The notes under the pieces were generated by a model. It had not been told where the DNA came from. It saw only the letters and a list, made by a program, of their open reading frames with translations, and did not search any database. The position numbers and the translations under genes were made by a program. Shown here in pieces: positions 1 through 9,564 of a stretch of DNA of 28,033 nt. Origin of the DNA: Symbiodinium natans (lineage: Eukaryota > Sar > Dinophyceae > Suessiales > Symbiodiniaceae); the NCBI GenBank assembly GCA_905221605.1, contig CAJNDS010002784.1, positions 250,001 through 278,033 of the forward strand. The letters run 5' to 3'. Within the stretch, counting starts at the first letter, position 1. The number at the start of each line of letters is the position of its first letter.

Positions 1-725
1 CATTGAAATCACTATTGGCAGCGATCCGCTCGGGCTCTGGCATCCGCAGGAAGGGCCCAAGGCTCAAACGGATTTCGAGGAGCAGCCCGGCAGCACCAGT
101 GCAGGTTGGTAGCACACCCATGCGTAGTTTATGTTTAGTTTAGAGTCATTGGTCTCCGCTTCCCAAGCCTTCCTTAGGACCCGCAACACCCTGAAAACCC
201 GGAGCCTCGACTCTGAGACACAAGGGGTCTGGCACATGGTGGGGATGGAATCACAACAGACTTCTCGCCCAGATTAGTTGCCCTTATTCAGACGAGTTGT
301 TTCTCAGGTTTTCGGGCTACATCCCGGCCGATGCCAGAGATCTCTTCAGCCGGGAGCTCACGCTCGAGCAGGCCAAGGACTGGGCCAGCTTCTGTCCCTT
401 CCTGAGCACATATTGGGAGAGGCGTGTGACACAGCATGACACAACGATTCGCCACGACATCTCCGGTTGCTCCTTTTTTGAACTCATTGTCCATTGGAAG
501 GAAGCGTGCAGCGCTGTCGAGGCCTGCCAAGGCTTCACCTTCCAGGCAATGTTTGGCATGTGCGACATGTTGGTAACGTCCCGTGCGATAGAGCTAACTG
601 CAGACCTCCTCGTCCCCCTAGACTTGCAACTGTGGGGTAGCTTCAGTTGTGTCGCATGCTTAGCAGGTGAAAGCTCCAACCCCCAGGAATGTGTCAGCTT
701 CGACAGTAAAAGGGTGGCTCGGTGA
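1..725 (+). CDS. 3' end of a plus-strand gene, two exons (partial, unknown product)
   Basis: Two exons can be joined. Exon A (from before position 1 to 104) reads IEITIGSDPLGLWHPQ and onward with no stop and ends GCA G before a GT donor at 105. A pyrimidine-rich AG at 290-291 opens exon B, whose first two bases complete the codon (G+AC = Asp), so the phase fits across a 187-nt intron. Exon B runs 292-725 to a TGA. It contains ADARDLFSRELTLEQAKDW and a Cys-rich stretch ending EACSAVEACQGFTFQ, which faintly resembles a PAN/apple segment; I would not name it on that. The last 50 codons look less protein-like, and a GTAACG at about 571 could be another donor. The start lies outside the window. 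The splice join is inferred; no product is recognised. Confidence 0.5.
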
Positions 726-1560
726 CTGCTTTGCCTGAGCCCTTTCTATCCTTCCCTTCGAGATATACACTTAGATATGTGTAGATATACTTCGTATACT
801 TGCTTGCACGTACTACTTACAAACTTACAAACCAAAGAAAAGCAGGCTGGCGTTGAGCCGGCGAAGCCCAGGATGGTGCTGCTCGGGCTTGCAAGTGCAT
901 CAGTCGAGTCGACTGCAAACTGCGGTCTAGTCTCACTCTTGTCGGGATCGCTTGTCAAACTGATTGCAAAGAGCCTGAATTGCGATGGAACGCAATGGAA
1001 CTGGAACTCGCGATCACCGAGGTATTTCAAAGCCAAGCCTGCGCCTCGGCTGTCGGAGTCTGCTCTGTTTGTGTGCGCTCGCTGTGCATGTCAGTGGTCG
1101 TCGATTTAGGATCGCTTGTCGCAGAAAACATGACCATGACCTTGACCTTGACATGGCAAGCGAACACACCGTGACGCATGCGTCTGTTTTGTCTTGCCGG
1201 GGACGGTCGAGAGTACTGCGAGCAGAGCCCAGAGATCGCTCTTCTGCTATTATTAGATGAAGCCCAATGTTGTTTGTTTGTCTATCTGTTTGTTTGTTTG
1301 TGTCTGTGTGTGTGTGTGTGTGCGTGTGTTTGCAGTATGTAGGTGCATACTCATGTGCGCATGCGCGAGTGGGTGCATGTGGACGGTCGTTCCCGAGATT
1401 GAAGGTGGGAGCTTGCCGGCACGGGGTGGACATCATTTCGGCGTTCAAACCGAGCCAGAACCTCGGCACTCGGCACTGCCTTCTGTTAAGTGCATGAAAC
1501 AACGTGACCCGTCCGATTTGAAGAGCCGTCAGTGACAGCAGAATTAAGTGAACGGGCAAG
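726..1560. other. Intergenic stretch without a supported gene
   Basis: Open frames here are short, overlap on both strands and show no splice signals that join them. The only clear structure is the TGTT/TG microsatellite at 1269-1329. The stretch separates the terminal exon ending at 725 from the coding-like region that begins with the ATG at 1561. Confidence 0.4.
1269..1329. repeat. Compound (TGTT)n-(TG)n microsatellite
   Basis: TGTT/TGTC tetranucleotide repeats run from about 1269 to 1303, followed by an almost pure TG dinucleotide run to 1329 with one C interruption. It is low-complexity DNA between two coding-like regions. ORFs crossing it are translation artefacts. Confidence 0.9.
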
Positions 1561-2457
1561 ATGGCCACCTTGCCATCAAAGCGTCGCGGACTCGACCAGG
1601 TACCGAAGGAGGCAGATGCTTATGAAGCCCATGCCGACAATTGCTTTGAAGAGGACGGAGAAAACTGCAGTGTGCTACATTGTTGGATTGTTTTCTTTCG
1701 GAGTCGCAAGACTGCTTTGCTCAGGGAGCATTCTGTGTGAGAAAGAAGCCTTTCTATCATTGGCGAAGCCATGCTGCTGTGCCATGGCTTGACTGTCCGG
1801 CAGATCAGCATGTGGGCATCAAACGTCAGTGCCATGAACTTCTTAGGTGCTTTTCCTTCATGGTCCTGAGTCAGGTGACTTCCAGGCATATTTCGATTCA
1901 ACCCGATGCAGTTGACCGGTCGTACAGTCAGCCACAGCCTTCCTTCTCGGACTTTGGCAGGGTGGCAACTTCTTCTACTCACCTGCTTTTGACAGTCCAC
2001 CGGACCAGCGAGTTCGCATTGAGCCCGTGGCGGGGATTCTTGGCTGAACAGTTACCTTGGCATTCCGGTCCATGTGGGTCATGGAATCAGCCACCAAACT
2101 GTCGCATGCCATGTGCATGTCATGGGCCCTGTATCTTGCATGCGCAGCAAGAAAGTTGTGCGAGGAGGACAGTGACCTTTCGAGCAGGCAGGATTGCTTT
2201 CAGATCGCGATAAGCAAAGTGCGCAGGCCCTGGGATGCCTTGTGCAAGACTCTGTTCTTCAGGTGTTGAGAACATCCATGGGGTGGAGAAGGCCGCCCAT
2301 CCAGTGTCGAGAAAAGCCGGTTGTACCGCGCTGGGCGCTGTCCTGTCAGGTCTTGTCAGGCACGCGCTGCACACTGAATCAGTGGTTTACACCAAACGCC
2401 TTTCTGGCACAACACAGCTTCTTGTATGAAAGGCAATGTGCTAGGTTCTTGACGTGA
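1561..2457 (+). pseudogene. Broken or intron-split gene, unknown product
   Basis: An ATG at 1561 opens a frame beginning MATLPSKRRGLDQVPKEADA. It runs to 1866 interrupted only by TGA at 1738. A second frame (about 1943-2269) contains GGNFFYSPAFDSPPDQRVRI and continues past a TGA at 2045 into a Cys-rich segment. A third (about 2264-2429) contains GVENIHGVEKAAHPVSRKAG and follows a good acceptor (CTGTTCTTCAG ending at 2263). The three frames differ, so either introns lie between them or the gene has decayed. Both internal stops are TGA, one C-to-T step from CGA (Arg). No family is recognised. The chain of coding-like segments on one strand is the evidence; the individual boundaries are uncertain. 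Confidence 0.3.
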
Positions 2458-2492
2458 CGTGTGAGTCACTTGAATTCTTTGATTCCGCTAAG

Positions 2493-2557
2493 AATCCGAG
2501 CTGGAAGACGCGAGGAAGCTGTTGATCAAGTACATGGAGGCTCAGGTCGGACAGCAG
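2493..2557 (+). CDS. Candidate 65-nt internal exon (helical segment)
   Basis: After an AG at 2491-2492 the frame reads SELEDARKLLIKYMEAQVGQQ and stops one codon after a CAG|GTTTGA donor at 2557/2558. The peptide is an amphipathic helix typical of coding DNA, and the two bounding splice dinucleotides fit. Only 32 nt upstream lies GTGAGT (2461), a perfect donor, which would define an unusually short intron if used. The exon probably belongs to the coding-like region ending near 2457. No function can be given. Confidence 0.35.
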
Positions 2558-3110
2558 GTTTGATGTCTCGTGTGCGGCGATCACTGGACGAGTACTTGGT
2601 CAGCAGCTTTGACCTGAGATGCATCAGAAGCTTGTGAGCGGCCTCTATCTCGGGTCTAACATGTACTGAGCTTTGAGAAGAGGGCTCGACTTCAGATCCG
2701 TGATTCCCCGATTGCAACGGGGCTCAGAAGGCATGAGATCGGCAGAGACGAAGATCGATAACGCGGACGAGCTCGCAGTTGTTGGTTTTCGGCTGTGCAA
2801 GCCCCAAGCCACGCCAGAGCAAGGATCATGCGGCTGCAGGAACTTCGGTGAGCAAGCGGTTCGACGACAACAGCCATGAGATGGACGAAGAACTGACAAA
2901 CTGTGCTCACACGCTTGACGAGTGTGGTCAACACCCTGCAAAAACGAGCAGGCATTTGAGAGAGGAGCCTCCGGTGCGACAAGTCTCCCTCCTGTGGCTG
3001 AGGAGCTCCGGCCGGACTCAAGACGACCGCTCGATGTTGTGTGCAGTGTATAGTGCCCCCTTGGTGAAGTATGGTGAAGTACATATTCTTGTAGAGCCGC
3101 GAATGAGAGC
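2558..3110. other. Ambiguous stretch with overlapping ORFs on both strands
   Basis: Two minus-strand ORFs (2645-3112 and 2692-3126) and two plus-strand ORFs (2673-2879 and 2779-3132) overlap. None is clearly better than the others. The plus frame around 2690-2800 (SAETKIDNADELAVVGF) and a donor-like CG|GTGAGC near 2850 suggest this could hold plus-strand exons joining the flanking regions. I cannot support boundaries. Confidence 0.25.
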
Positions 3111-3118
3111 AAGCAAAG

Positions 3119-3865
3119 TCCAACATCCGTGAAAAGATCTGCCGAGTTCAGACGACAGGAACCTCCCTTTGCGATCTCTGCTCATGGTTCAAGTCAACGG
3201 TGCCAAAATTGATGCCGAAGGGCAATGCAAGGGAAACGTGTGGAACTGCTCTCCGATTGCCTCGGTGCGGTTTGCAGTCGCCTCCCTCGCAGGCACAGCT
3301 GGCCTACTTGAAGCCGTTCCAAATTGTCGAGCACTCATCTACTATCTGATTGGGAACCAGAGCTGTGTCGGACGCATTCGACTGCCGTGGCCTCCGAGGC
3401 TTTGCTGGCCAGCTCAGCAGCGTAAGGGACCCAGAGGGCACAGCCAAGGTGTTTTTGGCAGAAACTTCAGAAAAGTGAGCGTGCTCTGAAACCACCCGGA
3501 CAAAGTCGGAAGATGTCGGACTGGTGGCAGATTCTGTAGGCACTTCCGCCTGCGGGAGCCAAAGCTCTTGGTGCGACTCGGACAGTCGGTGGGGTCTCGA
3601 AGCTCAGGATGCTCAGAAATGCTCAGAGCTTGCAGCAGCAATGCACTTCTTTCGGGACGATGACATTGTCTGCCAAGGTCGAATCTGGATGCCTTCAGCA
3701 TGCAACAGGCTAGACTTGCCCCGCGTTCCCGTTCTTGGCAGGTTCGCCTTCAGATCGCCGGTAGGAAGCCATACGCGGACAGGTTGGCATTGTCGCAGAA
3801 GCCTTCGATGTCGTGGGCCATCACCATCGAAAGCTGGTGGGCAGCACACTGAGTCTGAGCATTGA
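3119..3865 (+). pseudogene. Long plus-strand frame broken only by TGA; decayed or split gene
   Basis: One frame runs from 3119 to 3865 (249 codons) with two internal stops, TGA at 3347 and TGA at 3476. It reads SNIREKICRVQTTGTSLCDL at the start, QAQLAYLKPFQIVEHSS around 3290-3340 and FAGQLSSVRDPEGTAKVFLA near 3400-3470, all protein-like. A strong acceptor (CTCCCTCGCAG) ends at 3292, so part of the upstream portion might be intron. TGA could be decayed CGA, or could lie in an intron with a non-GT donor. No domain is recognised. The ORF 3813-4283 in another frame may continue it after a frameshift or splice. Confidence 0.3.
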
Positions 3866-4283
3866 CTCGTTGCAGGGTACCTACTTGTGCAGATTTTACT
3901 GTAACCTTCGTGTCGGCCTCATGCGCGTCGCAGACGCGCAGAATGCAACTATCTTCCGAATGCATCGAAGGCTACATCGAGCAGATCCTTCTGAAAGCCC
4001 AGGACATGTGCCGGCAAAGATCACAACGGAATGTGTGGAGGTCGACCATACAAAACTAGGCAAGGCTGCAGATCCAAGGAACCAGTGTCCGTCTCCTTCA
4101 CCCATCCTCTGGGGTTTCGCCTTCATTCGTAGACTCATAGCGCGTGAAGATCATGAAAAGTCAAGCCCTTTGCAGAGTTGGAAGCGGCCTGAAGGACAGC
4201 AACGGAGCATCACCAGGCCAAGCCGGGCAAATGCCAGCGGTTTCACAGCAGCACAGCAATACTGGAGAGTGAGCATGCCCTAA
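3813..4283 (+). CDS. 156-codon plus-strand ORF, unknown product
   Basis: The uninterrupted frame contains HHHRKLVGSTLSLSIDSLQG and DAQNATIFRMHRRLHRAD, then a Pro/Ser-rich tail. In an overlapping frame, 3940-4037 reads MQLSSECIEGYIEQILLKAQ, which looks at least as protein-like and ends at a GG|GTCGAC-like site, so the true exon may be that one. Upstream, the frame of this ORF is closed by TAG at 3771. There is no signal peptide, no membrane segment and no family match. It lies between two other coding-like plus-strand stretches and is probably part of a multi-exon or decayed gene. Confidence 0.3.
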   Translation: MGHHHRKLVGSTLSLSIDSLQGTYLCRFYCNLRVGLMRVADAQNATIFRMHRRLHRADPSESPGHVPAKITTECVEVDHTKLGKAADPRNQCPSPSPILWGFAFIRRLIAREDHEKSSPLQSWKRPEGQQRSITRPSRANASGFTAAQQYWRVSMP

Positions 4284-4552
4284 TGCCCCTTCATTGTTGT
4301 GACGTATGCGTGCTGCGGATGCGGCAAGTGACGTCCCTCTCAGTGGCCGAAAGGTGGCAGGTTCAACCCAACTGGACATTGAACAAGGCTGCATCAGAAA
4401 GGGGCCACCTGTCGCGCATTACAACGTGCATGCCAGGCGACGAAGCGAGCCGTCGCCGGCTCATTGCAGCATTGCTTACTGCCGCAGCGCAACAGGAACT
4501 GCCAGATCTGCCAAATGCTGCCAATGGACCCAATGAAGCAGAGGGTGCTTGA
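4283..4552 (+). CDS. 89-aa ORF with ATG start, unknown product
   Basis: ATG at 4283 opens a complete 89-codon frame ending TGA. The C-terminal half, with DEASRRRLIAALLTAAAQQE then LPDLPNAANGPNEAEGA, has the helix-then-acidic-tail composition of real protein. The N-terminal half is less convincing, so the coding part may be an exon starting inside the ORF. It overlaps the next candidate (4464 on) in a different frame; both cannot be fully coding. Not recognised. Confidence 0.3.
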   Translation: MPLHCCDVCVLRMRQVTSLSVAERWQVQPNWTLNKAASERGHLSRITTCMPGDEASRRRLIAALLTAAAQQELPDLPNAANGPNEAEGA

Positions 4553-4960
4553 AAATGCTTCTCGGTTTCAAACAAGAGCCCGCCAAGCCAGGAGACTTTT
4601 GCTCGACGCAGTCAGTCGACAATGCAGCGCTTTGCGGAGGAGAGCACGGTTCTGCAGTCATGCAGTATAATGTGCCTCACCGATCTCATGCCCTTGCAGG
4701 AGCTCACGACTGATTTGAAGTCATGCGCAGCTGGGCTGGAGAAGAGTGTCGCTGCAGAGACGGAATACATGACTGGGAGCAGCCGAATAGATAAACCGGA
4801 ATGCGTTGCATTCCGTGCTGGCAGGCTCCATCAGACGCAGTGCTCAGGCCGTGTGCAATGCTTCGACATGGTAGGGCTAAGTGTCGCTAAGGCTGAGAGG
4901 GTTGGGACATGTTCGGTTCGCAGCAGTTCTCAGCAGTGTATCCACGTCGAAGCGCTCTGA
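4464..4960 (+). CDS. Candidate two-exon region with a 35-nt GT-AG gap
   Basis: The frame from 4464 contains MKQRVLENASRFQTRARQA and RRLLLDAVSRQCSALRRR, a basic helical segment, to GCA at 4662-4664. Position 4665 starts GTATAATG and 4699 ends a CCCTTGCAG acceptor. Reading resumes in phase 0 as ELTTDLKSCAAGLEKSVAAE, another helical segment, and continues open to 4960. Phase matches across a 35-nt gap, which is shorter than usual for introns. The tail after about 4790 is weaker. The product is unknown; coiled-coil character is suggested by the heptad-like pattern. Confidence 0.3.
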
Positions 4961-5687
4961 AGTGCCTTGGGCTGGACATCGGGAATCTGCTGCCATCTTT
5001 ATGAAATCAGGCCGTAGTAGTAGGACAGGCTCCAGATGCTCAACACATGTGGTGCACTGCATGCAATGATGCAGCCTTCGAGCCTTATAGCTGCTCATGA
5101 CTGACAAGTAGCCGTAGCCAAGAAGTTAACCAAACGTACTTCGCAATCTCGTTCCCCGGAGGGGTCCGAGGCGAAATAAACGCAATAGGGAAGCTGCAAG
5201 GACGTCAAACGCATCAATGCCTAGCTAGCCTAGCTAGATCTACTCCAGCTCTAACTGACGCCCTTGCATCTTTCCGAGTAGGTGTGCAGCGCATGGGCTG
5301 TCACTTGTAACTTGCTGCTGGGGACGCCATGCCGGTGAGAAGGCGGGGAAAGACAGCGCTTTGTAATTATGCAGTTCTGCCGTTGAACTGCCCATCATTC
5401 TCATTTAAAGCTCCTTTTGCGGATTGGTATGACGTGTCTGAATTTCTTTTCCTGCATTTGGCATGTTTTGTACTGTTGCTGTGGTTGAATCGCTACTGAT
5501 CCGTTCCATGAAAATTGAATGCCAGCAAACAGACCCATGGGTTTTGGCTGGCTTTAGACCTCAGCAGCTTGAGTGCTTTATCTTGGAAGATTATGGAAGG
5601 CCGGGAGGAAAATATCGAGGTCCTGGCCCAAGCTGAATGATCATGTTGTCATGCTGAGCATGTTTCATTCATGAGTTACAGTAGATG
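4961..5687. other. Gene-free stretch with a CTAG palindrome block
   Basis: Between 5108 and 5668 no frame of 60 codons exists on either strand and none looks protein-like. At 5221-5237 the sequence is CTAGCTAGCCTAGCTAG, two copies of the CTAGCTAG palindrome, and an AGCTAG-rich block recurs near 10437-10465. A CCGTAGCCA at about 5111 resembles the first nine bases of the dinoflagellate spliced leader but the rest does not match. The local sequence is somewhat AT-richer than its surroundings. Confidence 0.5.
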
Positions 5688-5794
5688 CGCAGATCGAGAG
5701 AGATGAGAAGGAGAAGAAGAATAAGAAGCAGAATGAGAAGAGAATGGCAGATAAAAGAGATGAGAGAGATGAGAGAGGGAGAGAGAGATTGACA
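5688..5794 (+). repeat. Purine-rich GA/AAG tract
   Basis: About 100 nt are almost entirely purine on the plus strand (GAGA, GAAG and ATGAGA motifs). Translated, one frame gives a highly charged K/E/R-rich segment, with MADKRDERDERGRERL near its end, that could be a coiled coil. The same run as simple-sequence DNA explains it equally well. The minus-strand ORF here is poly-Leu/Ser shadow. Confidence 0.7.
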
Positions 5795-5804
5795 TGTCAC
5801 ACCT

Positions 5805-6100
5805 TCACTTCGCGCGGCTGAAGGCTTAATCGCCCGAAACAAGTCGGATGCCGAAATCGCCAAAGAGGAGCTTGAAAGGGATTTGCATGACTAAGACCAT
5901 TTTCGGCTATTGGCAGAGATCATGAGTCTTCGTGAGTATGAATTGGGAAGAATGAACGCTTTGCAGAGGCACGTGATCGCCTGAAGCGTGCTACAGAGGC
6001 CCTGGGATGCTTGCCATGTCCTAGACACGCAGTGGGAGCTGATGCTTTTCGGTGTAGGTGAGGCTGTGCGTTGGTAGTGGGAGGAAGAACTTGAGCAATA
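5805..6100 (+). pseudogene. Degenerate coiled-coil coding fragment
   Basis: From 5805 the frame reads SLRAAEGLIARNKSDAEIAK, then EELERDLHD, a TAA at 5892, and continues in the same frame as DHFRLLAEIMSLREYELGRM before a TGA near 5974. A shifted frame across the same area reads ERFAEARDRLKRATEALGC. All are charged, helical and coiled-coil-like. The stops TAA and TGA are each one C-to-T step from CAA and CGA. This fits an old pseudogene or exons whose introns I cannot delimit. The overlapping 170-aa minus-strand ORF (5891-6403) is Ser/Arg-rich and looks like shadow. Confidence 0.3.
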
Positions 6101-6467
6101 GCCCATCGGCCAGAGTGGCATGTCACATTGTCGGACACGGCCAGCTTGCCAGGCGGCCATCAGACGAGGACTAGCAAGACGCAAGAAGGACCTGCCACTG
6201 CCTTTGTGCTCTTCAGCCCGGCTTGTTTTTTTGAATGGAGAGGGGCCGTTTAATGGCATTCCAGCCTGCGCTCTTTGGGTGGGCCATGACGGTATGTGGG
6301 GCAGGACCCCTTGGCCGGTACAAAGCTGAAGAAGAAGGAGGCTGGATGTGGCTGGCAAATTCAGTTTCCAAGAGGCAGCTCGTGTGATTACTTCGATTTC
6401 CAACCCTCAAGCAAAGCTCAGCTCCCTTAGGAGTTCTTTGAAGTTGTCAAGTTGTAAACCCCTGTGA

Positions 6468-7020
6468 AAGGAGGAGACGGAGGCCACACGCCAGCAGCGA
6501 ATCCTCAACATGCTCATTGGAGGCCCAGCTCTTTGATGCTAGTGGCCACGAGCGGCATGCCGTTTTGTTGCACTGCGTGCACTGGCCGCTGGTGCTAGAT
6601 CGGTTAGATGGCACGTGGGCAGTTTAGTTTAAGCAGGTGGCCGTCCGTCAGGGCATTGAATGTTCAGATTGTTACCAAACGAAGCGATCCTCGCTGAATC
6701 GTAAATGGCGTGCTGAACTTCAATGTCTCCTTCATCACTCCCGAAAGCACTCCGAGACGTCTGCCGCGAGAACATCTGAATGAGCTTGCATTGGCCAGAG
6801 ATTTGCACTGACAGTATTTTCGCTGGTTGTAGGAAGAACTGAAGTCGTGTCTGTCTCCCTTTTCATGCTGCAAGGGAAAAAAGGCAATCTGAAGAAATTC
6901 TTCATGGCTTGGTTGGTTCGGTCCTCAGTTCGAGATGGAGCAAAGGGAAGGGCTTTGATGGCCGACATGTTGCCAGGACAGCTCGAGGGACATAGTGACA
7001 TAGTGGGCCAATGCTGCTAG
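6468..7020 (+). pseudogene. Chain of coding-like fragments, unknown product
   Basis: Segments in order are EETEATRQQRILNMLIGGPA (about 6470-6535); a frame at about 6660-6810 with NGVLNFNVSFITPESTPRRL and PREHLNELALARDLH, broken by TGA at 6695; and a frame from 6784 to 7020 with VVSVSLFMLQGKKGNLKKFF and KGRALMADMLPGQLEGHSD. An acceptor-like TTTTCGCTGGTTGTAG ends near 6831. The segments shift frame, so they are exons of one gene or remains of a decayed one. The neighbour at 7364 may belong with them. The antisense ORF at 6735-7001 mirrors the third segment. No family recognised. Confidence 0.3.
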
Positions 7021-7363
7021 CATCAAGATGTGTCGGCGTGTCATGGAAGTCAGACGGTTGGCAAGACGTGCAAGCAAGATCTCGTAGAAATCAAATCGCA
7101 GGGAGAGGGACAGTTTTTGTGGCTGAAGAGATCGCGATTGTGTTGTGCTGACTCCCGAGACCGGCGTCCAGATACAGATGAAGGACCGTGGCCCCCGGAT
7201 GCGTCCTCCCTAAAGCGACTGCTTGTAGCAGCTCCTCGGTGTGATTACGATTAAAAGCTTCAGGGGGTTCCAGTGCCTTAAGACTGGATCTCGAAGAATG
7301 GCTGCGCAAGGCAGCGCAACAGACAAAGAGCATTCAATTTCGAGGCCCTTAACCTGACGTCAG

Positions 7364-7564
7364 TGGGAGGAGAGCATCATCGAGGAGCGTGAGCTTGCAT
7401 GGCAGCGCACCTGTCTGAAGGATGCCGCGCGCTCAGCGCGATTTGTGTACGTGCCCTCCACCCGGCTATGGTGTCTTCTGCTTCGGTCCAGCCATGGCAA
7501 CAGTCCTAACTGGCAAGGGAAGCGGTGCGCCAAACCGAGCACTGAAGTCCACATGCCCCCCTAA
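7364..7564 (+). CDS. Candidate terminal exon, unknown product
   Basis: An acceptor with branch-like CTTAAC (CCCTTAACCTGACGTCAG, ending at 7363) is followed by a frame reading WEESIIEERELAWQRTCLKD then AARSARFVYVPSTRLW, ending TAA at 7562. The N-terminal part is strongly acidic and helical. A preceding short segment on the same strand, LRLDLEEWLRKAAQQTKSIQ (about 7282-7345), has the same character and may be an earlier exon. This chain (5.8-7.6 kb) is plausibly one gene of helical, coiled-coil type. Splice joins are not proven. Confidence 0.35.
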   Translation, partial: WEESIIEERELAWQRTCLKDAARSARFVYVPSTRLWCLLLRSSHGNSPNWQGKRCAKPSTEVHMPP

Positions 7565-8240
7565 ACCCAGAAGTTCCCTAAAGCCTGAGCCCTTGAGAAA
7601 CTTTCGCGGGCTCCGAGCCAACTTCAAGGCCCCATGTCACAGGAGTGCATTGCCTTGAAAGACAAGTTTTGTCAACTTGCTCAAGTCCGCTTTCGTTGCT
7701 GCCGGGCCTGGAATCTCGATAGTTCAGTACAGTAGCTGCAGCTGAAGTGCAGTACATTACAGCGGAAACGAGCGAATTTTCTTTGTCTTATACAGCACCT
7801 AATTAGCCATGGGTTGGTGCAGGCCCACGGGAAGTGCCACGCCGATGCCAGGCCGATGCGATGAAAATGCAAACTTCGTCACCAGTTAAATCTTGGTGGT
7901 AGCACTCCGGTTGACGTTCTGTGCGAATATTAGCATCTCAGACAGTTTTTGTTGCAGGGCCCGGAACTTGCTGGCTAGGCGCTAGGCCCTTTAAGCCCTG
8001 CCATGGAGAAGCTGCAGTTATAACGGACCACAAACATTGTCGCACGTGCAGGATTCAAAGTACCCAGTTCGTGTTGCCGCTCGAAGCTTTGGCCAGCGCA
8101 GGCTGTTGCATTATTCGCTGTGCCTTCAGTTGCTTGCCGAATATAAACCACGCCACATAACATGATTCTTGCTGCGAGCGTGCTTCGCCCTGAGACTTTT
8201 CAGAGGATGTGGGTAGACAATGTTCGACAATTTTTGACAG
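7565..8240. other. No supported gene
   Basis: One 79-codon plus ORF (7921-8160) and two short minus ORFs are present, none with convincing composition. A T-rich acceptor-like TTTTTGTTGCAG ends near 7959. Around 7729-7780 a small imperfect inverted repeat surrounds AGCTGCAGCT. I see nothing else. Confidence 0.4.
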
Positions 8241-8456
8241 GTGCCTGGACAGGCGGCCTTGGCTCCAGTGGTCTGCCACGGAAGCTGGTTCGGGCCGAAG
8301 ATTTTGGGAGTTGCGAAGCTTTGTGGAGCTCCAGCCGAGCACGCGCAGGCTGAGTCCTTGGCAGCGGCAGCGACTGGGACTCCCATCGGTGCAGCACGTG
8401 AGTCAGCCATGCTTGGCCATGACTTGGCCCGGTGGCATTCCGTCCTAGGTCTGTAA
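8241..8456 (+). CDS. Candidate exon, Ala-rich, unknown product
   Basis: A T-rich acceptor (CAATTTTTGACAG) ends at 8240. The phase-0 frame reads VPGQAALAPVVCHGSWFGPK, ILGVAKLCGAPAEHAQAESL and AAAATGTPIGAARES, closing with TAG... at 8454-8456 after 71 codons. The composition (Ala, Gly, hydrophobic, few rare residues) is protein-like. A minus-strand 165-codon ORF (8126-8623) covers the same bases; its middle is the antisense of this frame, and it could be the real one. A donor near the end (CTAG|GTCTGTAAG) is possible. No family recognised. Confidence 0.35.
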   Translation: MPGQAALAPVVCHGSWFGPKILGVAKLCGAPAEHAQAESLAAAATGTPIGAARESAMLGHDLARWHSVLGL

Positions 8457-9564
8457 GGTCTGCATGGCGATTCTTGCAATTTCGACAGAGTCCCTGCCAC
8501 ATCCGGCTCAGGCGAATGCTTTCCCGAAACCGCAGAGCATGGGAAACTTGAAGGATCCTCACCTGTGAGAGATAACTTTAAGGCAGCAAGGATGTGATCT
8601 GGCAGTGCACGTCTGCATAGCATGCCTGCTCGCAGCTAGTGGCACATGCCTTGCAGACTCCCCGGCAGCTAGCATCTCACAACTCAGGACAAGTGGCGAT
8701 GGCCAGGTGGTCCTCAAGGGCCAGCAGAGCCCCAGGAGCAGCCAGAGCTAGATTCTAGCCAGATGCTGCAAGGCCGGTGCTAAAGCTGCCCCAGCGCCCT
8801 TCTATAAACTTTACGGATCAAACAGAAATCCGAAAGATCGCGGCCTGAGGACTTCAAGCCAGGTGCACCAAAGAACGCTTGGCTTCAGGCTCCCACGGAA
8901 AAAGCTTGAGACCCGGGACGTGACAGGTATGCCAGTGCCACTTCTGCTCGTTTATTGCAGCGGTTGAGGGAATTGAGGGGAATGGTGGCTACACAACGTT
9001 GTGTGTCCTGTCCTCAATTCCTGACATTTTCCGAATCTTCTGGTGCAGTGCATGAGGTCGCCCACTACAAGAGCGGCCGGAAGTACAAGTTGGACCGAGA
9101 CCCGGTCTAGACCGCTCTTGCGCCGCAACTTCATATCTCATCATTCCGTCATGCGTTCATAGTACATACACAGCATTCTGCCATGGGGGGTGGGAAGCAT
9201 GCATTACAGTTTATCATGTTTGCAGAATGTAGAGTTACTAAACAGGGGCGGCACTCGCAAGGACTTGGGGCAGTTGAAGAATGCAACAAGAATTCGAGCA
9301 CAGAACCACTGTTCATTCCTGAGACTCGTTCTGTGGCACATGGGAATCATGGGAAGTCGTATCGGTACGCCGCGGTGTAGCAGCGCTTCGACTGCACTCG
9401 CGGTTGCCTGGCCTGTGTCTGGCCATCCTTCGACACCGACGAGACGTGGGCAGAGCATGGCAGTGTTCCATCAACATGCGCTGCCACGCAGGACCCGGTG
9501 AACATGCGAGTGCAGTCGATTCACGCGCCGGCGAGCCTTAGCCGCGTTGGGCAACCAACAAGCC
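8457..9564. other. Gene-poor stretch
   Basis: Only short ORFs occur (8952-9134 minus; 9183-9380, 9190-9501 and 9204-9458 overlapping). None shows splice-bounded, protein-like composition. The minus ORF 8126-8623 ends its N-terminus here. I see no repeats of note. Confidence 0.4.

Noticed and set aside
1257-1535. Cys/Val-repeat ORFs over the TG microsatellite
   Set aside because: They are direct translations of the dinucleotide repeat.
4340-4370. tRNA- or SINE-like box A/box B pair (CTCAGTGG and GGTTCAACCC)
   Set aside because: The boxes are only about 12 nt apart, too close for a tRNA or a standard tRNA-derived SINE, and no second copy was seen.
5105-5130. Possible dinoflagellate spliced-leader relic (CCGTAGCCA)
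   Set aside because: Only the first nine bases match; the following TTTTGGCTCAAG part is absent, so it is likely chance.
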